Shown: positions 20,151 to 26,339 of the stretch, one piece after another
How positions within the stretch are numbered: the first letter of the stretch is position 1
How the letters are laid out: every line of letters begins with the position of its first letter
IMG/VR virus record: IMGVR_UViG_3300009155_000216
Span: 1 to 26,493 of that record
From: a virus
DNA length: 26,493 bases
Direction: 5' to 3' (one strand)
The notes under the pieces: generated by a model
Told to the model about the DNA's origin: nothing
The model's database searches: none
What the model saw: the letters and a program-made list of their open reading frames with translations, nothing else
Position numbers and translations under genes: made by a program

Positions 20151-21025
20151 GCTACGCAATCACCTACACCATCGGTGCGATTACGTTTAATCTCAACGGC
20201 TACGACAGCGTCACCGGTTTCACGTTTAACTACCAAGGCGACCAAGGCTTTGGCCTGGCACCAATGCACCGCATCACCCAGCGCGGCCCGATGCAACACG
20301 GCGACAGCGACGTAGACTTCCGCCTAGACCCGCGTATCATACAGATACCGGTCTTCGTGCCGACTACGTCAATCAATGAGCAATACGCCGCCCGAAATCG
20401 CCTGCTGAGTATCTTTTCGCCGTCCAACGTTGCGGGCGTGGTGACCGTGACGACGGACACGTTTACCCGGAGTATCAACGTCAAAACACTAGGCGGTATG
20501 AGCTTTGACGTTGACGCCAAGGCGAGCTATGCCCTGCATGCGGTGATTCAGTTACGAGCAGACGACCCGACATGGTACGATGCAACGCCGCAAATCGTGA
20601 GCGGTGCGTCGGGCATCGCAGGCACCGCCACGGCTTACCCGGTCATCTATCCGCGGACCTACGGCACCACAAACATCAACGCTACGACCACGTTTAGCTA
20701 CGACGGAACGTGGCTGTCTTACCCAGTTATTACTGCGCTCGGGCCAATTACCGGCTTAGTCATCACCAACAACACCACGGGGCAAATCATCACGACCACA
20801 GGGTCAATCGGTGCCGGGCGTACCTTTACCTACGACCTACGCTACGGAAAAAAGACGGTCTATGATGACCTTGGTAATAACCAAATCGCTACCGTGTCCG
20901 CTTCGTCAAACTTAGCGACCTGGGCTATTGTCACCGGCATCAACTCAATCACCATTGCCGCCTCGGCATCTGCATCGCCAGCGGCGGTCAGCATCATATA
21001 CTACACCCGATACATCGGGATATAG
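20147..21025 (+). CDS. Distal tail protein (Dit-like)
   Basis: A 292-residue beta-rich protein behind GGAGG in ATGA overlap with the tape measure. The first 135 residues (ITFNLNGYDSVTGFTFNYQG; QRGPMQHGDSDVDFRLDPRI; YAARNRLLSIFSPSN) match the N-terminal ring-forming domain of siphovirus distal tail proteins. HAVIQLRADDPTWYD closes it. The C-terminal half (ATAYPVIYPRTYGTTNINAT ... TYDLRYGKKTVYDDLG) is the galectin/carbohydrate-module-like part. Dit forms the hub joining the tail tube and the receptor-binding proteins. The order tape measure then Dit is standard. Confidence 0.82.
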   Translation: MSYAITYTIGAITFNLNGYDSVTGFTFNYQGDQGFGLAPMHRITQRGPMQHGDSDVDFRLDPRIIQIPVFVPTTSINEQYAARNRLLSIFSPSNVAGVVTVTTDTFTRSINVKTLGGMSFDVDAKASYALHAVIQLRADDPTWYDATPQIVSGASGIAGTATAYPVIYPRTYGTTNINATTTFSYDGTWLSYPVITALGPITGLVITNNTTGQIITTTGSIGAGRTFTYDLRYGKKTVYDDLGNNQIATVSASSNLATWAIVTGINSITIAASASASPAAVSIIYYTRYIGI

Positions 21026-21034
21026 GAGAGCATC

Positions 21035-21955
21035 ATGGCAAGCACAGAACGGTCTTTGGGATGGGCGACGGGCGTCGCCGCTACCGACGGCGCAACCACG
21101 TATGCGTCGGACAGAATGAGCGCCTTCGAGCGGGCGGGGCTAGGTCACGGCGTACTGCTCACTGGCTCATATCTCGCAATGTCGGGCACCGGCACCACGA
21201 CGCTGACCATCGCAGACGGCGCCGCAATCGTCGGCGGCTACTTCTATGAGAGCAATGGCAGCGTCACTATTGCCACGTCAACACTGGGCTCGGCAACGTA
21301 TAATGTCGTTATCATTGCAAACACCGCAGCAGGAAATCAGACCGTCACTGCGAACGGCGCCGCCACAACAACGGTCGTCCCAGCGGTGACTCGCATCGCC
21401 TTGACGACCGTTGCGCAACTTACGACAATCACAGCGTCAATCACGACGACAAACTTTGTCACGCTCGGCACCATCACGACGTCGGCAGGGACAATCACCG
21501 CCATTACGCCGTACTATCCGTATACATCGACACGTCAGCAAAAAAACACGCAGTACTGCGCAGCCAATGGAGGCACGGTTTCCATGCCGCTTGCGAGCAC
21601 AAATTACGATATTGTTGGCTATTCGAGCAGTGCAAATAGTAGTGACGGTTCAATGACGGTAACCACGGGAACCGGAAGCTTTAATCTTGGCACAAGCGGA
21701 GTATATCAAATAGATTTTGAAATTACCTTTGATACTAATGCCACGGGTAATCGACGTGCGGACGTCTTTGGTATGAGTAGTAGTTTTAATCTTGTTTCGG
21801 CAGCTCTTTATGCAACATCAAGCATATATCGTGCAAGCGCTACGCAATACATCACAGTGGCGCCCGGCGGCCCATATTACTTGATATTAAGAAGCTACGC
21901 AACCGTTGCCGGTCGGTCTGTAACGGACTCAAGGGTAACGGTCACGAGGTTATAA
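21035..21955 (+). CDS. Baseplate/receptor-binding protein with jelly-roll-like tip
   Basis: A 306-residue, Thr/Ala/Gly-rich protein behind TAGGAGAG. Residues 1-160 look like a baseplate upper-type platform (LLTGSYLAMSGTGTTTLTIA; ATYNVVIIANTAAGNQTV). The C-terminal 140 residues (from about TRQQKNTQYCAANGG) have the strand pattern of a C1q/TNF-like jelly roll (GSFNLGTSGVYQIDFEITFD; ATQYITVAPGGPYYLILRSY). Bases about 21600-21860, encoding that tip, are AT-richer than the flanks, suggesting exchange of the tip domain between phages. It probably helps recognise the host. The fold is inferred from strand pattern. Confidence 0.6.
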   Translation: MASTERSLGWATGVAATDGATTYASDRMSAFERAGLGHGVLLTGSYLAMSGTGTTTLTIADGAAIVGGYFYESNGSVTIATSTLGSATYNVVIIANTAAGNQTVTANGAATTTVVPAVTRIALTTVAQLTTITASITTTNFVTLGTITTSAGTITAITPYYPYTSTRQQKNTQYCAANGGTVSMPLASTNYDIVGYSSSANSSDGSMTVTTGTGSFNLGTSGVYQIDFEITFDTNATGNRRADVFGMSSSFNLVSAALYATSSIYRASATQYITVAPGGPYYLILRSYATVAGRSVTDSRVTVTRL

Positions 21956-21956
21956 C

Positions 21957-23045
21957 ATGGCACCAGAGTACGCAGTCTATGTCTACACCGCGGGCGGGAC
22001 ATTGTCGGCAATCTGTACCGACTTCCTGACCGTCGCCGTCAATCGCACCGTCAATAGCGTTGACATTGCGCAATTCGACGTCAATGCCGTGTCAACCACG
22101 GCGCCATACATCGTCTACGGCGCTATCGTCGAAGTGTATCGTCAAGACATCGTCGCCGGCATTGCCTCGACACGGGAATTCGCCGGAACGATTCGGGGCA
22201 TCATACAAAGCTACGGACAGACGACGGTTATCACGGCGCAGGCCGTGGGCACCAATGCAATCCTCAGCGACCGCATCGTGGCGTATAAGAGTGGCGTCGC
22301 CAACCGCAGTCAATTCACCGCAGTCGTTGCCGAGACGGTGATGAAGACGTTGTATAACTACAATCTCGGCGCATCGGCAACGACGGCCAATGGGCGTATG
22401 CTCAGTGGAGTGCTCACCGGCGCAGCGGTGGCAACGTCGGGCGGACTGGGTACGGCAACGTCACTCTCATGCAGTGGACAAAATCTCCTTAGTGTCCTTC
22501 AAGAAGTCCAGCTCACCGCCGGCGGTGACTTTGCCTTGGTCTACACTGCGCCGACTACGTGGACGTTCACGTGGTACACCGGGCAACTCGGCACCGACCG
22601 CAGTGCGAGCGTCATTCTATCCGTAGAGACCGGCACCATTGCCAAGTTAGTACTGCGTACCAACCGCATCAACGACACGACGGCAGCAGTGGTGGCGGGG
22701 CAAGGCGAGGGATCGGCACGGGCTATTGTCACGCGTCCGGCGTCGCTCCCGACTGGGCTTGACCTGCGCGAAACGTGGATAGACGCACGCAACCAAAAGA
22801 CCACCGCAGAGTATACCCAGCTTGGTGACATTGCACTGCGCAACGCTACGCGCAGTCGGGTCACGCTGCAGACCGAGGTACTACAGAACGCCGCGCTCCG
22901 CTACGGGCGCGAATACTTCCTCGGTGACCTCGTGACCGTCTATGCGTACAGCGCAGGCAACATCACACAGAAGGTGCAAAGCGTTGCGCTGTCAATGAGC
23001 GCGTTAGGAGCGGAGAGCGTCAATGTCGGACTTATATCAAACTAG
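21957..23045 (+). CDS. Siphovirus Gp37-like tail protein (tail-associated hub)
   Basis: A 362-residue protein with the features of the Siphovirus ReqiPepy6 Gp37-like family. It begins with YVYTAGGTLSAICTDFLTVA, then VDIAQFDVNAVST, REFAGTIRGIIQSY and TVITAQAVGTNAILSDRIVA. The middle contains CSGQNLLSVLQEVQLTAGGD. The end has VVAGQGEGSARAIVTRPASL ... GREYFLGDLVTVYA, typical of hub proteins built like the T4 gp27/Tal fold. It should cap the tail tube below Dit and open on infection. The start follows GAGG. Its 3' end overlaps the next gene by 23 bases. Confidence 0.82.
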   Translation: MAPEYAVYVYTAGGTLSAICTDFLTVAVNRTVNSVDIAQFDVNAVSTTAPYIVYGAIVEVYRQDIVAGIASTREFAGTIRGIIQSYGQTTVITAQAVGTNAILSDRIVAYKSGVANRSQFTAVVAETVMKTLYNYNLGASATTANGRMLSGVLTGAAVATSGGLGTATSLSCSGQNLLSVLQEVQLTAGGDFALVYTAPTTWTFTWYTGQLGTDRSASVILSVETGTIAKLVLRTNRINDTTAAVVAGQGEGSARAIVTRPASLPTGLDLRETWIDARNQKTTAEYTQLGDIALRNATRSRVTLQTEVLQNAALRYGREYFLGDLVTVYAYSAGNITQKVQSVALSMSALGAESVNVGLISN

Positions 23046-23502
23046 TGCTGACCTAAGAGCGGCAGCGCAAGACCTTGCCCGCCAAGAGCGACCAGGGGCG
23101 GCGTTGACACTGACTCGGTCGGCAAGCCTTGCCATCACGACGGCAGGCACGCTTATCACATGGCAGACCGAAACACGCAACCAAGGCTTCACGTGGGCGA
23201 CGACGGATATTACGATGCCAACGTCGGGATACTACGCCGTACAGACGTTTTTACAGACATCCAGCAACGTCACCTTCTTTACCCAGCGGGTCGTCAATGG
23301 AACAAACATTGGATACTTCGGTCGATCTTGGGTGGCCATCAATTATCACGTCGCCACCATGGTCAGGTACTTCGCTACCGGCGACGTGTTGCAAATCCGG
23401 GTGATCCCTTCAGTCAATGACAACCTCGCCGTCGCTGCGGAAAACAGCAACAACGAATCGCCACTCCTCCACATCGCACAGCTGACAGGAGCCGTTTCAT
23501 GA
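23023..23502 (+). CDS. Tail-tip jelly-roll-like protein, putative receptor binding
   Basis: A 159-residue protein. A short helical stem (SADLRAAAQDLARQER) leads to a beta-sandwich of C1q/TNF-like pattern: AALTLTRSASLAITTAGTLI, FTWATTDITMPTSGYYAVQT, TFFTQRVVNGTNIGYFGRSW, VRYFATGDVLQIRVIPSVND, and SPLLHIAQLTGA as the last strand. This head type is common in trimeric receptor-binding proteins of phages and in head fibres. The gene overlaps the Gp37-like gene and ends in ATGA with the tail-assembly gene. It is the second jelly-roll-like candidate in the tail block. The function is inferred. Confidence 0.6.
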   Translation: MSDLYQTSADLRAAAQDLARQERPGAALTLTRSASLAITTAGTLITWQTETRNQGFTWATTDITMPTSGYYAVQTFLQTSSNVTFFTQRVVNGTNIGYFGRSWVAINYHVATMVRYFATGDVLQIRVIPSVNDNLAVAAENSNNESPLLHIAQLTGAVS

Positions 23503-23822
23503 TTATCAACCGCATCTACGACCCCGAAGCAATCCGCATCGCCTATTACGATGACTACGGCGTTGAATATCCGCAGCCACCAGAGGGCGCCACCGTGGTT
23601 GACAGTCCCTACACCTACGACGAAGCCATGGCGGCGCTCCGCGTTGAGCGTGACCGTCGCTTGCAACTGTGCGACTGGACACAGCTTCCCGACGTGCCGC
23701 TGGCGGCGTATGAGGTCGCACAGTGGCGGGCATATCGCAAAGCCTTGCGTGACATACCGGAAGCGGTGCAGTCACAAGGCTGGAGCGGTGCGGTCGATTG
23801 GCTCACGCCGCCCGCTTCGTGA
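23499..23822 (+). CDS. Phage tail assembly/fibre-assembly-like protein
   Basis: A 107-residue protein behind AGGAG. The C-terminal half (MAALRVERDRRLQLCDWTQL, PDVPLAAYEVAQWRAYRKAL, RDIPEAVQSQGWSGAVDWLT PP) is the well-known pattern LR-x-x-RD-x-x-L-x-x-x-DWTQL-PD...W-x-x-YR-x-x-LRDIP. It occurs in phage tail assembly chaperone-like and tail-fibre assembly proteins. The N-terminal part is a small beta domain (AIRIAYYDDYGVEYPQPPEG). It is the last gene of the late block. Its stop TGA is the first part of the extended -10 motif at 23820. Confidence 0.8.
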   Translation: MIINRIYDPEAIRIAYYDDYGVEYPQPPEGATVVDSPYTYDEAMAALRVERDRRLQLCDWTQLPDVPLAAYEVAQWRAYRKALRDIPEAVQSQGWSGAVDWLTPPAS

Positions 23823-23828
23823 TATACT
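23820..23828 (+). promoter_or_regulatory. Extended -10 motif at the end of the late block
   Basis: TGATATACT, identical to the motif at 7872-7880, begins at the stop codon of the last late gene. TTGGCT at 23798-23803 is a weak, distant -35. Transcription would start near 23835 and run into the hairpin at 23882-23927, giving an RNA of about 95 bases. Confidence 0.4.
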
Positions 23829-23881
23829 ACTAGTGACGTTTTGGGTGTCGCGCTTCAAACGTTATGCTCCTTCACACCAAC

Positions 23882-23927
23882 GCACCAAGCCCCGCTACGA
23901 CGTAAAAAACGTAGCGGGGCTTGGTGC
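23882..23927 (+). terminator. Long perfect hairpin closing the late block
   Basis: GCACCAAGCCCCGCTACG (23882-23899) pairs perfectly with CGTAGCGGGGCTTGGTGC (23910-23927), an 18-bp stem with a 10-base loop ACGTAAAAAA. The sequence after it (AGTTATTTAGC) is only weakly T-rich. It is the strongest hairpin in the window and sits between the late and early blocks, where it should block transcription from the late side. Confidence 0.75.
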
Positions 23928-24007
23928 AGTTATTTAGCGTGAACCCAGTTTCTTGACAAAGCGATAAGCAAGAACCGAGCCGTTGGCTTGACTTCATTAT
24001 AGCATAA
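23928..24007. other. Non-coding spacer between late terminator and early promoter
   Basis: No credible gene lies in the 299 bases between 23822 and 24122. This part, between the hairpin and the repeated promoter region, holds an isolated TTGACA at 23953-23958 without a -10. On the minus strand, TGCTATAAT (24004 to 23996) is a perfect extended -10 with TTGACA (24021 to 24016) at a short 14-base spacing. A leftward transcript from it would run into the hairpin at 23927. Confidence 0.4.
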
Positions 24008-24121
24008 AAAACTCGTGTCAAATTGGTGCTAAATTGGTCTAAAAACTACTTGACAAGTAAATTAGTACCGTGGTATACTGTTATCAGTTAGGAAGCAGTA
24101 GCACAGAAAGCGACACACACC
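24008..24121 (+). promoter_or_regulatory. Early promoter region, copy 1
   Basis: TTGACA (24050-24055), an 18-base spacer and TATACT (24074-24079) preceded by TG form a near-consensus sigma70 promoter. Two direct AAATTGGT words (24020-24027, 24031-24038) 11 bases apart lie just upstream, one helical turn from each other. A partly symmetric sequence around the -35 (AACTACTTGAC, then GTAAATTAGTA) resembles the perfect inverted repeat of copy 2. The leader ends AAAGCGACACACACC before the ATG with no Shine-Dalgarno sequence. Copy 2 is at 26227-26339. Confidence 0.85.
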
Positions 24122-24331
24122 ATGAACATCGACAACCTCCCAATCCGCATCCGCACCGAAGCTGAAATCGCTCAGATTCACTTTTTTTATAGTATTGCAA
24201 AGCAAATCATCGAGGCGCTCAATTACACCACGGAATCAATGCAAGAATCCATTGCCATGTGGGAAGCCATGGGCACCGATGACACCCTCGCAATGGCTTC
24301 CGCATATCGCGATGTACTGGCCACCCGCTAA
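24122..24331 (+). CDS. Early hypothetical protein, first gene after promoter copy 1
   Basis: A 69-residue acidic, helical protein (AEIAQIHFFYSIAKQIIEAL; ESMQESIAMWEAMGTDDT). I do not recognise it. It has no cysteine, metal motif or membrane segment. It lacks a Shine-Dalgarno sequence; instead its leader shares AAAGCGA, 8 bases and ATG with the gene at 26340. Being first behind the strongest early promoter, it may be a host-takeover or regulatory protein, but nothing in the sequence proves this. A hairpin at 24351-24371 follows. Confidence 0.75.
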   Translation: MNIDNLPIRIRTEAEIAQIHFFYSIAKQIIEALNYTTESMQESIAMWEAMGTDDTLAMASAYRDVLATR

Positions 24332-24350
24332 GCCTCACCACGGTCAGCAC

Positions 24351-24371
24351 GGCGCCTCACCCTGAGGCGCC
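24351..24371 (+). terminator. Tight hairpin between early genes
   Basis: GGCGCCTCA (24351-24359) and TGAGGCGCC (24363-24371) form a perfect 9-bp stem with a CCC loop. There is no T-run. It could be a processing or mRNA stability element that lets the first gene exceed the rest, or a weak terminator. Confidence 0.5.
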
Positions 24372-24398
24372 GAAGACATACAACGAAAGCGAAGAACC

Positions 24399-24602
24399 AT
24401 GCACAGCGATCACCCCGACATCACCCAGTTCGAGACACCGCTTGAGACCGCAGCCAAAAGCATCGCCATGGCGGCGTACATGATGGAGCAAGCCAAAGCC
24501 AAGGGCAAGGAGGCCGAGGTCAAGCGGCTGATGACACAGATTGACCGCTTGGAACTCGCCGTCGCCAAGTACCTCGACAGTCACCGCAAAGGGACAAAGT
24601 AA
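24399..24602 (+). CDS. Early hypothetical helical protein
   Basis: A 67-residue protein, nearly all helix (LETAAKSIAMAAYMMEQAKA; EAEVKRLMTQIDRLELAVAK), with heptad-like leucines that suggest a dimeric coiled coil. No family is recognised. The leader has AAAGCGA six bases before ACC-free spacing to ATG (AAAGCGAAGAACCATG), resembling the leaders at 24122 and 26340. It ends in a TAATG overlap with the next gene, starting a run of coupled genes to 25400. Confidence 0.7.
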   Translation: MHSDHPDITQFETPLETAAKSIAMAAYMMEQAKAKGKEAEVKRLMTQIDRLELAVAKYLDSHRKGTK

Positions 24603-24871
24603 TGCCACAGTCAGCACAGCACCACGCTTACTTCACTGACCTCTTTATCCTTGGCGACGGAGTGACCGTCGAGTTCATCTACACCAAACTCAGTGGCAAC
24701 CGCTGGGCAGTCCGCGCCAGCCTCATCGCTGGCATGACCAATGCGGAGTTCTACGCCATCGTCGACGAAAACCCCGAGTCCCTCGAGGAGCTCATCGCCA
24801 CTCATCGCATCGCCGTGTCGCACATCGTTGCCAGCTGGGCAACCGCCATTATGCCAAAGGGGAAAAAGTAA
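24602..24871 (+). CDS. Early hypothetical protein
   Basis: An 89-residue protein starting in a TAATG overlap. The N-terminal half is probably a beta-hairpin domain (YFTDLFILGDGVTVEFIYTK LSGN), the C-terminal half helical (NAEFYAIVDENPESLEELIA THR). It ends with a basic tail KGKK. No known motif is seen. Translational coupling with both neighbours suggests the group 24399-25400 acts together, possibly in early takeover or DNA metabolism; this is only context. Confidence 0.7.
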   Translation: MPQSAQHHAYFTDLFILGDGVTVEFIYTKLSGNRWAVRASLIAGMTNAEFYAIVDENPESLEELIATHRIAVSHIVASWATAIMPKGKK

Positions 24872-25224
24872 TGACTGAGCTAGACTTCGACCGCGCCAAG
24901 TTCGACCGTGAAGCCGCTGCGCTCTTGCTTCGTGATTACTTCGAGATGAAGTCGGAGCTCGAAGCGCACGAAGCCAACATCGACGACCTGCGGCGCAATC
25001 TGCAAGTACTCGTGGAGGCGCTTGGGGGATCACTCAAGGTTGACCACGTCGGCTCTGCGTTGATTACGCCGCCGTCAACGTCGCACAGCTACGACACCAA
25101 AGCAATCGACGCAATCAAAGACAAAGCACTGCAGGACGGCGACGTCCACACCGCCAAAGCCATCGCCGATGCCCGCAAAGAGACGACGCGCAAAGCGACG
25201 CTAAGAATTACGGGAGCGAAGTAA
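24871..25224 (+). CDS. Early protein, weakly Gp157-like
   Basis: A 117-residue protein in TAATG overlap, ribosome site AAGGGGA. The N-terminal helix (AKFDREAAALLLRDYFEMKS; ELEAHEANIDDLRRNLQVLV) is a likely coiled coil. A short strand-turn follows (GGSLKVDHVGSALITPPSTS), then YDTKAIDAIKDKALQDGDVH and a basic end. The coiled coil followed by a strand with a TPP and a later Tyr-Asp helix recalls phage Gp157-type or host-nuclease-inhibitor-like proteins, but the match is weak and I would not rely on it. Confidence 0.65.
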   Translation: MTELDFDRAKFDREAAALLLRDYFEMKSELEAHEANIDDLRRNLQVLVEALGGSLKVDHVGSALITPPSTSHSYDTKAIDAIKDKALQDGDVHTAKAIADARKETTRKATLRITGAK

Positions 25225-25400
25225 TGAGCACTATCTTAGTGGGTCTGTGTATCACGGCGATGGTCATGGGAGCAAGCGTCACCATCGTGCGGTGCTGGGT
25301 CTGGTATGAAAAGCAGATGGCGGACTGGCACCACAAGATGATGCAGGAATCATTCGCAGACGGCTGGGACGCCGCCGTCCACATGATGGAAGATAAGTAG
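25224..25400 (+). CDS. Small single-pass membrane protein
   Basis: A 58-residue frame in TAATG overlap with the preceding gene and with GGGAG upstream. MSTILVGLCITAMVMGASVT is one membrane helix, followed by IVRCWVWYEKQMADWHHKMM and an acidic amphipathic tail (ESFADGWDAAVHMMEDK). The topology would put the tail in the cytoplasm if the positive-inside rule is followed. It is the last of four coupled genes and is directly followed by the terminator at 25408-25441. Function unknown; superinfection exclusion is a common role for such early membrane proteins, stated here only as a possibility. Confidence 0.7.
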   Translation: MSTILVGLCITAMVMGASVTIVRCWVWYEKQMADWHHKMMQESFADGWDAAVHMMEDK

Positions 25401-25407
25401 GCGCACA

Positions 25408-25441
25408 AAGCCCCGCATGGTTGTTACACCGTGCGGGGCTT
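25408..25441 (+). terminator. Intrinsic terminator after the first early operon
   Basis: AAGCCCCGCATGG (25408-25420) pairs with CCGTGCGGGGCTT (25429-25441) over 13 positions with one G-T wobble around an 8-base loop, followed by CGTACATATGTCTTT. The AAGCCCC...GGGGCTT core is shared with the hairpins at 23882-23927 and, in part, at 7913-7946, suggesting a favoured terminator type in this phage. Confidence 0.75.
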
Positions 25442-25493
25442 CGTACATATGTCTTTGAGTCTTGGCAAATCGCCAATTAGCAGGGAGTATACC

Positions 25494-25706
25494 ATGAATC
25501 AGCACAGTTTGATTAGTTACCGCCAAGTCGGGCACACCGAAATCTGGGTACACCGCACGTCACCCAGTACCATCGAAGTGACGGTCTATGATGCCATTGA
25601 CGAGTCTATGAAGGACACGGTCGTCACCACGCTCGACCGGGCGATGACGGTGACCGGCGACGCAATCAGCCGCGAGCTACGACGGCAGCAGGGTGACAGC
25701 GTATGA
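25494..25706 (+). CDS. Hypothetical protein coupled to the methyltransferase
   Basis: A 70-residue protein whose ATG at 25494 follows GGGAG; a longer frame upstream would run through the terminator. The sequence (SLISYRQVGHTEIWVHRTSP; STIEVTVYDAIDESMKDTVV) suggests a small beta-alpha fold with a C-terminal basic helix (ISRELRRQQ). The family is not recognised. It ends in an ATGA overlap with the DNA methyltransferase gene, so the two are translated together. It follows a terminator, so either readthrough or a weak promoter near 25462-25493 must serve it. Confidence 0.65.
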   Translation: MNQHSLISYRQVGHTEIWVHRTSPSTIEVTVYDAIDESMKDTVVTTLDRAMTVTGDAISRELRRQQGDSV

Positions 25707-26227
25707 AGGCGCAGTATCTCATTGAGTCATCGACGAACGAGTGGTACACACCGCATCACATCGTCGCCAGCGTCAAGGCGGTGTTTGGCGGTGTTATTGA
25801 CCTCGACCCCTACTCATGCGACGCCGCCAACGTCATCGTCGGAGCCGACCACTACTTCACCAAGGAAGACGACGCCTTCCTCAGTGAGTGGCCAGTGGTC
25901 ACCAAAGTATTCGCCAATCCACCCTATGAGCGCAAAGTCATCGACCGTTGCATTACCCAGCTCATCACGTACCAACGACGCTTCACCACGGTCAGGGACT
26001 TTGAGATGATTGTGTTGGTCAACGCGGCGACGGAGGTGGGCTGGTTTTTTACGTTGCTCACCAACTGCGATGCGGTGTGCTTTACGCGCGGTCGGCTCGA
26101 GTACATCCGCGGAGCCAACCAAGGCAAGGCAGGCAATCCGCGCGGTCAAGCACTGTTCTACTTTGGCAACGATGCGGAAAGGTTCGGTGAGATATTTAGT
26201 CAGCACGGCTATATTTTCGTACAATGA
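25703..26227 (+). CDS. dam: DNA N-6-adenine methyltransferase (phage Dam type)
   Basis: A 174-residue enzyme of the phage DNA N-6-adenine-methyltransferase family. It shows EWYTPHHIVASVKAVFGG, VIDLDPYSCD, the catalytic ANPPYE (a DPPY-type motif), VLVNAATEVGWFF, and the end pattern FTRGRLEYIRG...GNPRGQALFYFGNDAERFGEIFSQHG. It moves a methyl group from S-adenosylmethionine to adenine N6. In phages this often hides DNA from host restriction or marks it for gene control. The target site cannot be read from the sequence. It is in ATGA overlap with the preceding gene and ends just where promoter copy 2 begins. Confidence 0.92.
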   Translation: MKAQYLIESSTNEWYTPHHIVASVKAVFGGVIDLDPYSCDAANVIVGADHYFTKEDDAFLSEWPVVTKVFANPPYERKVIDRCITQLITYQRRFTTVRDFEMIVLVNAATEVGWFFTLLTNCDAVCFTRGRLEYIRGANQGKAGNPRGQALFYFGNDAERFGEIFSQHGYIFVQ

Positions 26228-26339
26228 AAACTCGTGCCAAATTGGTGCCAAATTGGTCTAAAAACTATTTGACACGTCAAATAGTTGTGTTATACTAAAG
26301 ATGGTTAGAATAGCAGTTACACAGAAAGCGACAGACACC
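26227..26339 (+). promoter_or_regulatory. Early promoter region, copy 2, with perfect operator-like inverted repeat
   Basis: TTGACA (26269-26274), a 16-base spacer and TATACT (26291-26296) with TG two bases before make a strong promoter. The arms AACTATTTGAC (26263-26273) and GTCAAATAGTT (26276-26286) form a perfect 11-bp inverted repeat with a 2-base centre that covers the -35. Two AAATTGGT words (26239-26246, 26250-26257) 11 bases apart lie upstream at the same distance as in copy 1. The leader AAAGCGACAGACACC replaces a Shine-Dalgarno sequence. Confidence 0.88.

Noticed and set aside
1926-22717. 17-bp identical word GGCGAGGGATCGGCACG in the HTH-repeat gene (from about 1926) and the Gp37-like gene (from about 22702)
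   Set aside because: Both copies code GEGSAR in frame with similar codon choice. There is no other shared context, so chance plus codon bias explains it well enough.
23882-23927. The 18-bp stem as a tRNA or riboswitch
   Set aside because: It is a single perfect hairpin with no cloverleaf, no anticodon arm and no conserved aptamer pattern.
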